Source: Tolypocladium sp. Sup5 PDA-1 (taxonomy: Eukaryota; Ascomycota; Sordariomycetes; Hypocreales; Ophiocordycipitaceae). Taken from it: a DNA stretch of 64,000 nucleotides. The notes below the pieces were generated by a model. The model made no database searches and had not been told where the DNA came from. It saw only the letters and a list, made by a program, of their open reading frames with translations. The stretch spans positions 620,001-684,000 of the forward strand of contig JPHH03000005.1 in assembly GCA_000750105.3 (NCBI GenBank), given 5' to 3'. This document shows positions 1 through 9,703 of the stretch, piece after piece (within the stretch, counting starts at the first letter, position 1; each line of letters begins with the position of its first letter). Both the position numbers and the translations under genes were made by a program.

Positions 1-924
1 GACAACTACACACTCCAGATCAACCCTCACTCAGGCATCAACCCGGAGCATCTGAACTACTTCAAGTTTATCGGACGGGTCGTGGGCTTGGCTATCTTCC
101 ATCGACGGTTCCTGGACGCATTCTTTATTGGAGCGTTATACAAGATGGTGTTGGGCAAGGCCGTGGCCCTGGCCGACATGGAGGGTGTGGACGCCGACTT
201 CCACCGCTCGCTGCAGTGGATGTTGGACAACGACATTTCTGGCGGCATTCTAGAACAGACGTTCTCCACCGAAGACGAGCGTTTCGGAGTACTGACGACC
301 GAGGACCTCATCCCCAACGGTCGAAACATTGACGTGACGAACGAGAACAAGAAGGAGTACGTGGACCTCATGGTCAAGTGGCGCATTGAGAAGCGCATTG
401 CGGAGCAGTTCCAGGCGTTCAAAGAGGGCTTCCAGGAGCTGATCCCCCAGGACCTCATCAATGTCTTTGATGAGCGCGAGCTGGAGCTGCTCATCGGAGG
501 TATTGCGGAGATTGACGTGGACGACTGGAAGAAGCATACAGATTACCGCGGATACACCGAGTCGGATGAGGTGATTCAGAACTTCTGGCAGACTGTCCGC
601 TCGTGGGATGGTGAGCAAAAGTCTCGCCTGCTGCAATTCACCACCGGAACTTCTCGAATCCCTGTCAATGGATTCAAGGATCTCCAGGGTAGTGACGGCC
701 CGAGACGGTTTACAATCGAAAAGGCTGGGGAGATTACCAACCTGCCAAAGGCGCACACATGGTGAGTTGATGACAATGAAGCACTTCGGAAAGGGATCTC
801 AGGAAGCTAACACTCTGTTTGCAGTTTCAACCGAATCGACTTGCCTCCGTATAAGAACATGGAGATGCTGCAGGGGAAGCTCACGATAGCTGTGGAGGAA
901 ACCATGGGCTTTGGTCAGGAATAG
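1..924 (+). CDS. RSP5: HECT-type E3 ubiquitin ligase, Rsp5/Nedd4 family (3' end only)
   Basis: This is the C-terminal 286 residues of a HECT ubiquitin ligase; the 5' part (expected C2 and WW domains) lies left of the window. The frame is open from base 1. It runs through typical HECT N-lobe and C-lobe sequence (YFKFIGRVVGLAIFHRR early, LQFTTGTSRIPVNGF near residue 220) and ends FGQE followed by TAG at 922-924. One intron, 762-824, has donor GTGAGT, a GCTAAC branch site and acceptor GCAG. It interrupts the catalytic cysteine codon (TG^T) in KAHTCFNRIDLPPY, visible residue 254. The family transfers ubiquitin to membrane transporters and other cytosolic or nuclear substrates. Assignment to Rsp5/HulA rather than another HECT ligase rests on the close match of the C-lobe. 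Confidence 0.93.
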
Positions 925-1809
925 ATGACGAAGCTGTACAACTGTGGAATGCATGTACGGGTGGTCTGGTCTCGTGTTGCACTATCCTGTAATCTCATTT
1001 TCAGAGAAACGTCTCGCTCTCCCCCCCCTTTTCCCCCACATGCTATCGTTCAACAACAAACTTTCGTTTGGGTATATTTCATTTGGCTGAAAGAGTCGAC
1101 AGACACGGGTCGTTTGGCGCTGGCGGGTTTTGTTCTTATCAGTATGAATCAACAGCAGCAGCAGCAGCAGCAGCAATATGTTTTGCTATGAGCGAGAAAA
1201 TAGGACGGATCCCCTCAGAGCCAAGCCGCGTTTATGGGCCCCCTTGCCGCGGTGTGCGGCAGAGACTGTGTCTGTATGTATGTCGTCTTGAACTTGTCGG
1301 GAGTCGGTGAATGAAGCGCAAAGATTGGCAGTCAAGAGTCCCGGTGCGCTTCGAGAGTCTAGATGTGCGATGTTGCGTTTGGGGCTGTGTGGTATGGGAT
1401 GCAGAGTGACTGACTCTATGAGCTTTCGGTTAGTATGGATTGATATATTCTTGTATCAACATATGGTGTTTACAACTTGCCTCTTCTGTCCATAATGAAG
1501 GGCTGTGCTTGTAGAGGTTGGTATCACCACTTCTGTCGATCAGCTGCCACCAGAATCAGCCCCAAGACATCACACGCAAGTCAGAGATCACGAACATGTC
1601 AGACCAGTGGAATGTAATGTTGTACAGCATTTTTGCAGTGGGCCCACATGGCGCCGTCCTGACCCCCCAGTGTGTACACCCGGTAAGAACAAAAGGAAAC
1701 TGATAGTTCATCTGGAGCTCGCCTCCTCGTCGCCCAGCCAGTATATGCCACACCCTCCACTTTCGATAGTCATCCACTCTTTCTTCCCCCTTTTCCCTCC
1801 CGCTCCATT
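925..1809. other. Convergent intergenic spacer with a CAG run
   Basis: This spacer lies between the 3' ends of the HECT ligase gene and the PSST gene, so it should hold both 3' UTRs. A (CAG)n run sits at about 1155-1178. I see no supported gene; the short reading frames here have no recognisable protein character. Confidence 0.6.
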
Positions 1810-2674
1810 TTACCGCCTGTACCACATGCGCGTGATCTTGGTGTTGCGCATCTTGCGCTGCAGCTGAAAGATGCCGTACATGAGGGCCTCGCTGGTGGGC
1901 GGACACCCGGGCACGTAGATGTCGACGGGGACGATGCGGTCGCAGCCGCGGACGACGCTGTAGCTGTAGTGGTAGTAGCCGCCGCCGTTGGCGCAGCTGC
2001 CCATGGAGATGACCCAGCGGGGTTCGGGCATCTGGTCGTAGACCTGGCGCAGGGCCGGTGCCATCTTGTTGGTGAGGGTGCCGGCGACGATCATCACGTC
2101 CGACTGGCGCGGCGATGCGCGGAAGATGATACCGAGGCGGTCCTGGTCGTATCGCGGTGTGGAGAGGTGCATCATCTCGACGGCGCAGCAGGCGAGGCCG
2201 AAGGTCATGGGCCAGAGGGAGGATTGGCGCGCCCAGTTGGTGATGACGTCGAGGGAGGTGCTGAAAACACACGGTGGTCAGCCAGACGATACGACGGCCA
2301 GACACCAGATGGCGGGGGGGGGATATCAGGGAGGTGTTCCGGCGTCGACGGGGGGAAGACGTACAGCGCGTATTGGATGACGCCCTTGGTGCCCTCTTCG
2401 CTCGGCAGAGGGACTTCCTTGCGGGCCTTGGCCAGGGCAGACGCACCGCCATGAGGCGTCAATGAGCTCGCATCTCGCCGTGAACCGGCCGTAAACGCAG
2501 CTGCCGTGCGGAACGGCACCAGAGCGGCCGTCGGCTTGACTGTTTTCCAAACCGCATCGTCAGCAAAGCCCGTCGTCCACGCTGCCCCCGGGCCAGAGGG
2601 ATAATTTTCGGGAGTGCGCGCGCGCTCTTACCTCGCAGGGCCATGGAGGCCGCTTTTCGCGTCGACGGGAGCAT
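1810..2674 (-). CDS. NDUFS7: NADH:ubiquinone oxidoreductase PSST subunit (complex I, NDUFS7 / 20 kDa)
   Basis: This nuclear gene encodes the mitochondrial complex I subunit that holds iron-sulfur cluster N2 next to the quinone site. The model has three exons on the minus strand: 2674-2632, 2539-2365 and 2260-1810. Introns at 2540-2631 (GTAAGA...CAG) and 2261-2364 (GTACGT...CAG) keep the frame, giving 222 residues, normal for fungal PSST. The first ~60 residues are basic and Ala/Ser-rich, as in a mitochondrial presequence. KEVPLPSEEGTKG precedes the core. The N2 ligands are visible: the tandem cysteines in GLACCAVEMM (97, 98), the cysteine of GSCANGGG (162) and that of VPGCPPTSE (192). The protein ends KITRMWYRR. 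I chose the ATG at 2674 because it begins the presequence and lies just upstream of a clean donor. Confidence 0.95.
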
Positions 2675-3368
2675 CTCGACTGAAGACCCGGAGGGAGGAC
2701 GAGACTCGGTTGGAGGGGAGAGGGTTTGGGGGGGGGGTTGCGGGAGGCGGCGAGCTCGGGGTTCGTCGACGTTGAGGATCTGGCGCAGATTCGCCTCCGT
2801 GTGCTGGGAATTGGAAGCGCTGTGATTGGTCGGTTCGGTGGTGTGGGTGCGAGGATTAGCCGAACGGGTGGGTCGCACTGGTGCGTCTACCCTATACCTT
2901 GCGAGCGGGCCTCTGGTGTTGATTCGTGATGCATGGTTTGTCTTCGGCCACAGGGCTATTGACAACACTCCAACAAGGTATGCTGGGCTTCAGACGACCC
3001 ATGGTCAGTTTGCATTAGCTCGATTGGCCCGAGGTCACTATGATCTACAGGCCGCAATGAACTGCGCAAGACGAGCCGGGAGGGGCAACCAAGAATACTT
3101 TCGTGGAACTTTACATGGGAAACGAGACACCCATGCTTCATGAGTTCCATTGATATTTGGCAGCCAATTAACAATGCATTAAATAGAGAGTCTTAACGTT
3201 ACTATTTGCACACGCGCATATCTCTTTACACTTGCCGTAGGCCCACCTTTAGTGAAGGAGCCGAGGGCATAGAGGGAGCAGAGAGGGGAAGAAAAAACAC
3301 AAAACTTGAGAAATCAAATCTTGGCCTTGATCGGCCTAGGAAGGGAAGCATCCCCGCCCGGTACTCTG
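2675..3368. other. Intergenic spacer upstream of the PSST gene
   Basis: This holds the PSST promoter side, including GC-rich and poly-G sequence around 2720-2760. No gene is supported. A minus-strand frame runs through it toward 2968, but it only extends PSST exon 1 upstream and looks non-coding. Confidence 0.5.
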
Positions 3369-3742
3369 CTACGCGCCGACCTGGCCCTCCACCTCGGCGA
3401 GGCGGCCCGTGACGCGGACCTCGGCCGCCTCGACGAGGCTCTCCGTCAGCTGCCCCACCATCGTCTCCAGTGCCGTGGCCCATACCCTCCGCTCCGGGTC
3501 CGCATTCCTGGCCGCCTGGCCGGTCGCAGGAAGCTCCAGCCGCACCACGCGCAAGCCCACGTCAACCAGCTCCTTGCGGGTTGCCGCCGGCTCCGTGCCG
3601 GCTCCGCCTGCCGGGCATCGGCCTCCCCGTCGGCCAGCTAGCAACTCGTCCGCCACAGCCCTCGCGGAAGCAACACCGCCCGTGGAAGCCCACCCCGGCA
3701 GGGCGAGGACGGCGCCAGCACAACGTTGGCAACCTCCGACAT
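3369..3742 (-). pseudogene. Small alanine/arginine-rich reading frame, apparently frameshifted; function unknown
   Basis: I do not recognise the family. The 3' part, ending at TAG 3371-3369, reads as a convincing GC3-rich coding sequence with a helical, acidic/basic C-terminus (ATRKELVDVGLRVV ... WATALETMVGQLTE). Upstream, the plausible coding signal moves between two frames. An ATG at 3742 opens MSEVANVV in one frame. The stretch WASTGGVASARAVADEL lies in the frame of the 3' end. LADGEADARQAEPARSR lies back in the first frame. No GT-AG introns explain the changes. Either this is a decayed gene, or the assembly has small indels, or the frame changes are coincidental in GC-rich DNA. A GTACGT donor-like site near 3867 could belong to a 5' leader intron ending just before the ATG at 3742. 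Confidence 0.3.
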
Positions 3743-4734
3743 GCTGGAGCGGAACAACGACGGGACGGAATTATTTGCCGTATGAGTTGATGTATGAATC
3801 GCGACCGGATGAAAAGAAAACAGAAGAGGAGAGGGGCGGCGCGCAAGAAGTAGAGTAAACAACGTACCCATCTTGGGTGGGAGACAGCTCCCCCGAGTTC
3901 CTGGCGCCTTGGGCAACTGTGTTACGTTGTCAGCCTGTACTTTTAGAAAAGAGCGAGCGCGATATTGAGTACAGTGTGCACCATCGGTGAGTTCGACTCA
4001 CCTCGCTTGTTTCTGAAGAAGCTGCTTCGTACACTCCCACTTGCTACCGATGGTAGGCGTGACGCGGCTTGCTTAGGTAGGTTGCCCTTGTTTCTATTGC
4101 CCGCTCAAATTCTGGCGAGCGGTGAAGCGACGACACGTCCATCATACCCAATGTTGATGGTGCAGCTTACTCCCCGGATTATGGCAATGGGCCCTGGTGT
4201 CTGTAGCCCACTGTAGCTAAAGGTTATTCCAGGAACGAGCGAGAGCCCTTGTGGGATGGGCGGCGCTGGAAGTTGGGACTTTGTAGTGATGGCTTGGCAA
4301 GGTGGATTTGTTTGTATGCCTCCCTCGTGGCTCTGCTATCGTCGCAATGCCATCAGCCCCCGTCAGATGGCACTCGGTTGCTGGTGTTCTGGATACTCTC
4401 CCGTCTGGTATCTACATGCATGGCAAGCCGACCAACGGGCCCGTCTCCTGTGATGTCCGCCCTCCGTCGTCTAGTTACACAACACACCCTCAAAGTACCG
4501 GTCGCCATGCAGTGAAAAGAAGGCAAAATGTTGGCGCAGGCAGCGGCAAAGTGTAATGTGTGCCCCCCAAGGTGAATAATGCCAACATCATGCTAAAAAG
4601 GCTTTGAGTCTTTGACATGCACTGAAGAGGCTTGAACTATATATGTATCGCTTATACATACATCCATCACCCCAGAAAAAGTCCATCCTTCCGCTCCTCC
4701 ATCATCCATCTACATCGTGAGACCCTAAATCACC
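3743..4734. other. Intergenic spacer upstream of the F-box gene
   Basis: No gene is supported. The right end carries the promoter of the F-box gene. A perfect small hairpin with loop TTCGA lies near 3987-4003 (GGTGAG ... CTCACC); it resembles a tRNA T-arm, but no tRNA folds around it. Confidence 0.4.
4639..4644 (+). promoter_or_regulatory. Possible TATA element of the F-box gene
   Basis: TATATA occurs about 95 bp upstream of the ATG at 4735, a plausible core-promoter distance, followed by a pyrimidine-rich stretch (ccatcc/tccatc). This is position and sequence only; no transcript start is known. Confidence 0.25.
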
Positions 4735-5769
4735 ATGGACCGCTGCAATGCAGTGCGTCGTCTTGTCCTTGGCTGGATCCGAACAATAGCAGCAAGGTCG
4801 CGGGCCCGGAAGAAGCAGGGCCCAGATTGTGCCATTCTCCAGCTGCCAGTTGAGCTGCTCCTCCTCATCTCGGAAAGGCTTCCCCTGCTCGACCAAATCC
4901 TCCTCTCCCGGACCTGCATCTCGCTCCAGGCGGTCCTCAACGACCAGAGCAACGCGGCCGCGCACCTCCCCCGCGAGCAGTGCTTTGAGTACCTTGCCAG
5001 TCTCGCCCGCGACTTGCCCGAGCACTGGGTGTGCGAAGGGTGTGTGAAGCTCCACCCTGTCGTCGACCGCGATACTCCGGCACAGTCATGGCGTGCGACC
5101 TGTCCTCCGAGATTCACTGGCACCGGCTTCGAGCACCACTACATCTTCATCAACCACCACCACGCCCAACTCGCGCTGAAATACGCTCGCATGGGCGGCA
5201 ATGACAGGAGATATCAGACACGCCTTGAGAGACTTCTGGCCCCATACCACTATGACACCAAGTTCATGACCTACCAAATGCCGTCGGGTTTGGTCAAGGT
5301 ACTTGCGACCGAGTTCTCAGCCTACCCCAAGGTTGTCAAGGGGAGATACCTGCTACACGCCGTCTGGCGGTACCGCAAGAGCGGCGGGATGTCTGTGTCG
5401 CGGGAGGTCATGGGCGGCATGAGTATTTGCAACCACCTGGGTTTTGGGAGTGGTGAACGGGTAATGCCAGAATTGGTTTGGGGGCCCGAGAACCCGCGCC
5501 AGCGCCTCCTCATCGCCCTAGATGCAGCGCTCGAGCTGCCAGGTGTCGAGCTGTGCGACTGCTGCCCTCGCTGTCACACCGACTTCTCCGTCAAGATGTC
5601 TCCTTTGAGCGCCGAATTGTGTCTCTGGCGGGACATGGGGCCTGAGGGCTCTCCGCTGGCCCTGGACTGGAAGATCTTCTGCTGGGGTCCTCCTCGGGGT
5701 CGGTATCTGAGCCACGAGTCGGGAAGCGTTCGGAGTCTCTACGAGCGGGGTGACGACATGTCGGGATGA
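4735..5769 (+). CDS. F-box domain protein, single exon
   Basis: This is an intronless frame of 344 residues. Residues about 32-70 (CAILQLPVELLLLISERL ... LSRTCISLQAVL) match the fungal F-box pattern LPxELLxxIxxxLxxxDxxxLxxTC, which docks to Skp1 in SCF ubiquitin ligases. Downstream comes a cysteine-containing segment (WVCEGCVKLH, then CDCCPRCHTDF around 275-287), common in the large Pezizomycotina F-box family. There the C-terminal part is variable and substrates are mostly unknown. The start follows a TATA-like sequence and is the first ATG of the frame. No LRR, WD or Kelch repeats are visible, so the target cannot be inferred. Confidence 0.75.
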   Translation: MDRCNAVRRLVLGWIRTIAARSRARKKQGPDCAILQLPVELLLLISERLPLLDQILLSRTCISLQAVLNDQSNAAAHLPREQCFEYLASLARDLPEHWVCEGCVKLHPVVDRDTPAQSWRATCPPRFTGTGFEHHYIFINHHHAQLALKYARMGGNDRRYQTRLERLLAPYHYDTKFMTYQMPSGLVKVLATEFSAYPKVVKGRYLLHAVWRYRKSGGMSVSREVMGGMSICNHLGFGSGERVMPELVWGPENPRQRLLIALDAALELPGVELCDCCPRCHTDFSVKMSPLSAELCLWRDMGPEGSPLALDWKIFCWGPPRGRYLSHESGSVRSLYERGDDMSG

Positions 5770-6512
5770 ATCCAGAGGTGCCACGCAGGCATGGACTGGG
5801 CATACGAAATGGAATCGTCTTGGATCGGGCGGGACGGCGTGGCGGATAGACGTCACTTGCACCACCAGGTGCCAGGGTGTTGGATACCTGTATCTGTGTC
5901 AAGAGCAGTCCTTTTGTAGCATCAGCTGAGAGTATCGTTTCAACATGCCGGTTGACGCCGTCCTCGGTAGAGTCGCCTCAACAATACCTACGTCACGACT
6001 CACGAGGGAGGACTTGAGGCTGATGAAGAGCGAGGTTGATGAGTGGAGGATGGAGGCTGGAGTTGAGGAGTGGGGGTCCGTAGCGTCGGGCGGAGGCAGT
6101 GCCAGACTGCCAGGGCCACCCCTGTACTCGTAGGTGTAAGACTTGTACTCCGTACATCGTACGGTAGTCTGTAGTCCGTAAGTCGCGTTCCTTTATTCCT
6201 CTTTGGGCCCTTGGACGGCCTCGAGCTGACAAGGCAAGTCGGGAAGACGCCTTGCCCACACCAGCCGCGGCCCGCCCAGCCGAGGACTACTCTAGGCTGA
6301 CATCACTACTTACTTACACGACCTGGCCTCATCTTCCTCATCTTCCTCCTTCTCGTCATCTTCTCGCCGTCTCTTCATCATCTTGCTGGCTCTTCCTCCT
6401 CCTTGCCGGCCCAGGCAACAGTTGGCACTTTATCGTAGCTCAAGTGCAGCCTTTGGCAAGGACGCGGGTGATCCCAATGCGCTCGGGAAGTGAATAGCAA
6501 CCAGAGTCTGTC
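5770..6512. other. Intergenic spacer with TACTCCGTA and inverted short motifs
   Basis: This spacer lies between the F-box gene and the Cys/Gly-tailed gene. It carries TACTCCGTA at 6146-6154 and neighbouring near-palindromic GTAC-rich sequence up to 6185. A CT-rich tract (6320-6400) precedes the next gene, as is common in fungal promoters. No gene is supported. Confidence 0.5.
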
Positions 6513-9500
6513 ATGTCGCCTCTCAAAAACATTCTCGTGCCCAAGCTCTTCACGCCGGCGCCGGCCGCCATCACCTCTGCGCCGCTCGTCGCCTGGTCTT
6601 TGGTCGGGTAGGGCCACGAGCGTCTACTCCAGGAGCTCGAGACGCTGTATTGGGATGGCGTCAAGGCAGAGCTCGAGAACATTGTCCTGACGCTGAGGGC
6701 CTGGCAGCGGCCCGAGGTTGCCGATGTCGCGCTCCAGGATGAGCAAGACCACCACGTTCACGGGTTCGACACGTTTCTGGACCAAGTCGGCCGGGAGGCG
6801 CGCGAGTTTGCCATCCGACATGGTGCGTCTCGGCCATCTCACATCTTCATTTCACTCAACACCGAGCGCATGGCTCACTGACACTGTCCGCAGCACGCAA
6901 GCGCGAAGCTGAAACTGGGCAGGCGTGGAGGAAGCCCAAGGCGGCCTACGAGGATGCGCTCAAGGACATTATCCAGGACCGCAAGGCGGAGTTTGTTAGC
7001 TCCCAGCTCAAGTCGGCAGTCAGGAAAAGTCTCAACGGTACGATCCTGACAGGGCCGTGAAGGGGGCATTTCGCCAACCTAACTTGGTACTCTACAGATG
7101 TCCCCAAATTGACTGGCATGCAACAACGAGCATGGATGCTCTTGCAAGCTGCCGGTTCGTGTGCTGTCCCTTTCTAGGGAACGTAGGGAACGTATTACGG
7201 CTAATCGAGAGGCCACAGGATTTCTCGACATGGACAAGTTAATTGAGCACCGGCCACCATTGGATAGGAAGGGGCCAGGCATTCCGCAGCGTACGCGCTC
7301 TCTCCGCCTTGCACGCAGAGGCACGATCTGACTCGGAACCAGTTTCCATGGCCAAACTCGAACAGGATCGCATACCACGGTTCGAGCCACTCCATTGCAT
7401 GCAGCCCGAGTGCAAGCGTGTCATCCGCGGGAGCATGTTCATGTCACAGAGCCAGCACGAGCCTGGCATCGTATGCGAGGGCTGCTACTGGCTGCACCAC
7501 AACGGGCGGCCATCATACGTCAAGGCGTACAAGAACTGCGCAATTTCCGAGGCAACCACGCCGGACATGAGCAAAAAGATTTGCCACTGCAGGGACGTGC
7601 CGCAGGTTGACGGGTCTGGGCGGCCGGTGAGCCTGTTTCCCGTCGATGACGCCCCAAAGCATCTTACTGTCTGTGGAGTCGGCACTATCCAGTGCGGCCT
7701 CCTCAAGCTGGGAGAGGCTGTCACAATGGCCAAGTATAATGGACTGCAGACAGCCAGGGGGAGGAACTCCGTCAGCGGCGTTCTCAGACTCGGCCGTGAC
7801 AAGAACAATACTGGAGGGCCGGGTCAGAAAGTGTCCGGGAATACGACGCAGAGCATCACTGTCGTTGCCAGCGCTACCGACGTGGCAACCGATGCCAGGA
7901 CAGATGAAGACGTTCCGCCGTTCCTCAGGAAATTTGCGGAGAAAAATCCCTTTGGAGATGTCCACATGGCCCTACGGGTCGGCCCTCTGGTCATTGAGAA
8001 CGGAGCATCAAAGTAAGTGCTCCTCTGACACTCCGCAAATACGTATATCACTGACATGTCGTGACAGCTCCAAGGGCGGGGAAGTGATTAGCCTGCGCGA
8101 TATGCCTATCTTCCATGAACGATTTGATCTTCAAAGTGCACCAGATCGGGTTCTTGCTGTTGACGGAGGTCCCAAGCGGGTACTCTGGGAGCACTCCCGG
8201 CGTGCTAGCAATCCAAAGCGATACAAGGCGGTCATGAAACAAGTGATTGGCCTCCCATTTAGCGGTATCCTACCTCATGAGACAGAACTCCGGATCATAG
8301 AAGGCCTCCTGGCGGCAAGCAAGGAACCTTTGGACGACTACGACCTACCGGCATCCGAGAAGACCAACCACCTTGACTCCGCACTTCAGCCTGTATTGGA
8401 GAAGCTGAAGAGCCTCATTCAAACTCGAGTCAAAACCTACCTGCAAAGCATCGCGGAGCGGCTCCTGGATCCAGCTACGAAGCTCACATGGAGTGCCACC
8501 GAGAACAACTGCCAAACATTCTGCAGCTCCATCATCGACCGGGAGCTCTTTGAACCTCTCGTAAACGGTCCCAGGAAGGAGAAAGACCACGCGGCGGATC
8601 CCTTGTACCTCATGAGCTTCCTTTGCCCGGACGAGGGATACACAAGGCGTAAAATAAGGAGCAAGTACAGCGTGCCCAGCGGGCTGACGGAGGAGTACCT
8701 GCGCCGCTTCCACTTTGGACGCCACGACGAGGCAGACATCATCGACACGTGCCAGGAGTACTGGTACGACTGGGGCGCGTTTGGCGGACCGCTCTACCGG
8801 AACCAGGACCTCTTCCCCTGGGACTGCACGGAGGCGTATGGCAGATATCCGACCCGCTGCGGAGACTGCAACCTGGCCAAGCATGTCTGGGCGTTTCCAT
8901 TCGACTCATGGTCGATGGCGGCGCTTCATCTAGAACGGGATCGTCACATTTATGCGCCTGCGACCGTTGCGACGGACTTGACAGCGACTGGGCCGGCCGC
9001 CAACGCGCGGTCATGGATGCGGAATCGCCTTTCTGTTCTCGTCGCTTCCTCGCTCCTTAACCGCGGTGCCGCGGCCATGGCTCGTACGCAGGCATTCTGC
9101 AAGGCCACCGCATGGCTCCACATGGACGGGCTGCGAGATGAAGAGCCGTCCTTGGCCCGGGTCAAGCTGGGCGGCATCCACCGCGCGCAGCCTTTTAGCC
9201 ACGACTTTGAAGCCGGGACGTACAGCGAATACTTCCTCGCTCCATGGGCGACAAGACCGCGGGATGAGCAGGTCAAGGCGTACGAGCAACTCCGCGAGGA
9301 TCGTGCCAAGCTGCAGGAAGTGCCAGCGCCAGCCCAGAACGGAGCCTTTGCGCAGCCGCCTCCCTGGCAAAAGCGCGACAGCTCCCGTATCTTCTCCCGC
9401 TTCCAGCGCGGTCGTGATACTGGTGTGGGCTACGTGAACTACAACATGCCGTCCGGGACGATCCTGTGGTCCATGGACGCCGGCTTCGTCCCGGGAGCCT

Positions 9501-9703
9501 GTGACGTCTCGCACGGCGGCTCGGCGTGCGCCGCGAGTTGCGGCTCCAACTGCGGGAGCGGCTGCGGGAGCAGCAGCTGCGGCGGCGCGGCGTGCGGGAG
9601 TAGTAGCAGTGGCGGGGGGGCCAGTTCTTGTGGCGGAGGAGGGAGTAGTTGCGGGAGCAGTTGTGGAGGTGGTGGAGGAGGCGGTTGTGGCTCGAGCTCG
9701 TGA
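6513..9703 (+). CDS. Uncharacterised protein with Cys/Gly/Ser-rich C-terminal tail; six exons, in-frame TAG in exon 1
   Basis: I do not recognise a named family. The exons are 6513-6822, 6894-7037, 7098-7154, 7219-7290, 7343-8012 and 8068-9703. All five introns (52-71 nt) have GT...AG ends, several with CTGAC or CTAAY branch sites, and the exons sum to exactly 963 codons. Codon 33 is TAG (6609-6611), with the frame fully open and protein-like on both sides (LVAWSLVG stop GHERLLQELETLYWDG). Taken literally, translation from 6513 stops there; the next in-frame ATG is 7118. A cysteine-pair segment (HCMQPECKRV ... IVCEGCYWLHH) could bind zinc. The final ~67 residues hold 11 cysteines among Gly and Ser. 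No membrane segment is evident. A nonsense allele, a sequencing error or a missed 5' exon are all possible. Confidence 0.65.

Noticed and set aside
1155..1178. CAG run as part of a coding polyglutamine tract
   Set aside because: Lies in the 3' UTR region downstream of the HECT stop; surrounding frames are short and unsupported.
3983..4003. Possible tRNA T-arm (GGTGAG TTCGA CTCACC)
   Set aside because: No matching anticodon arm, D-arm or acceptor stem around it on either strand.
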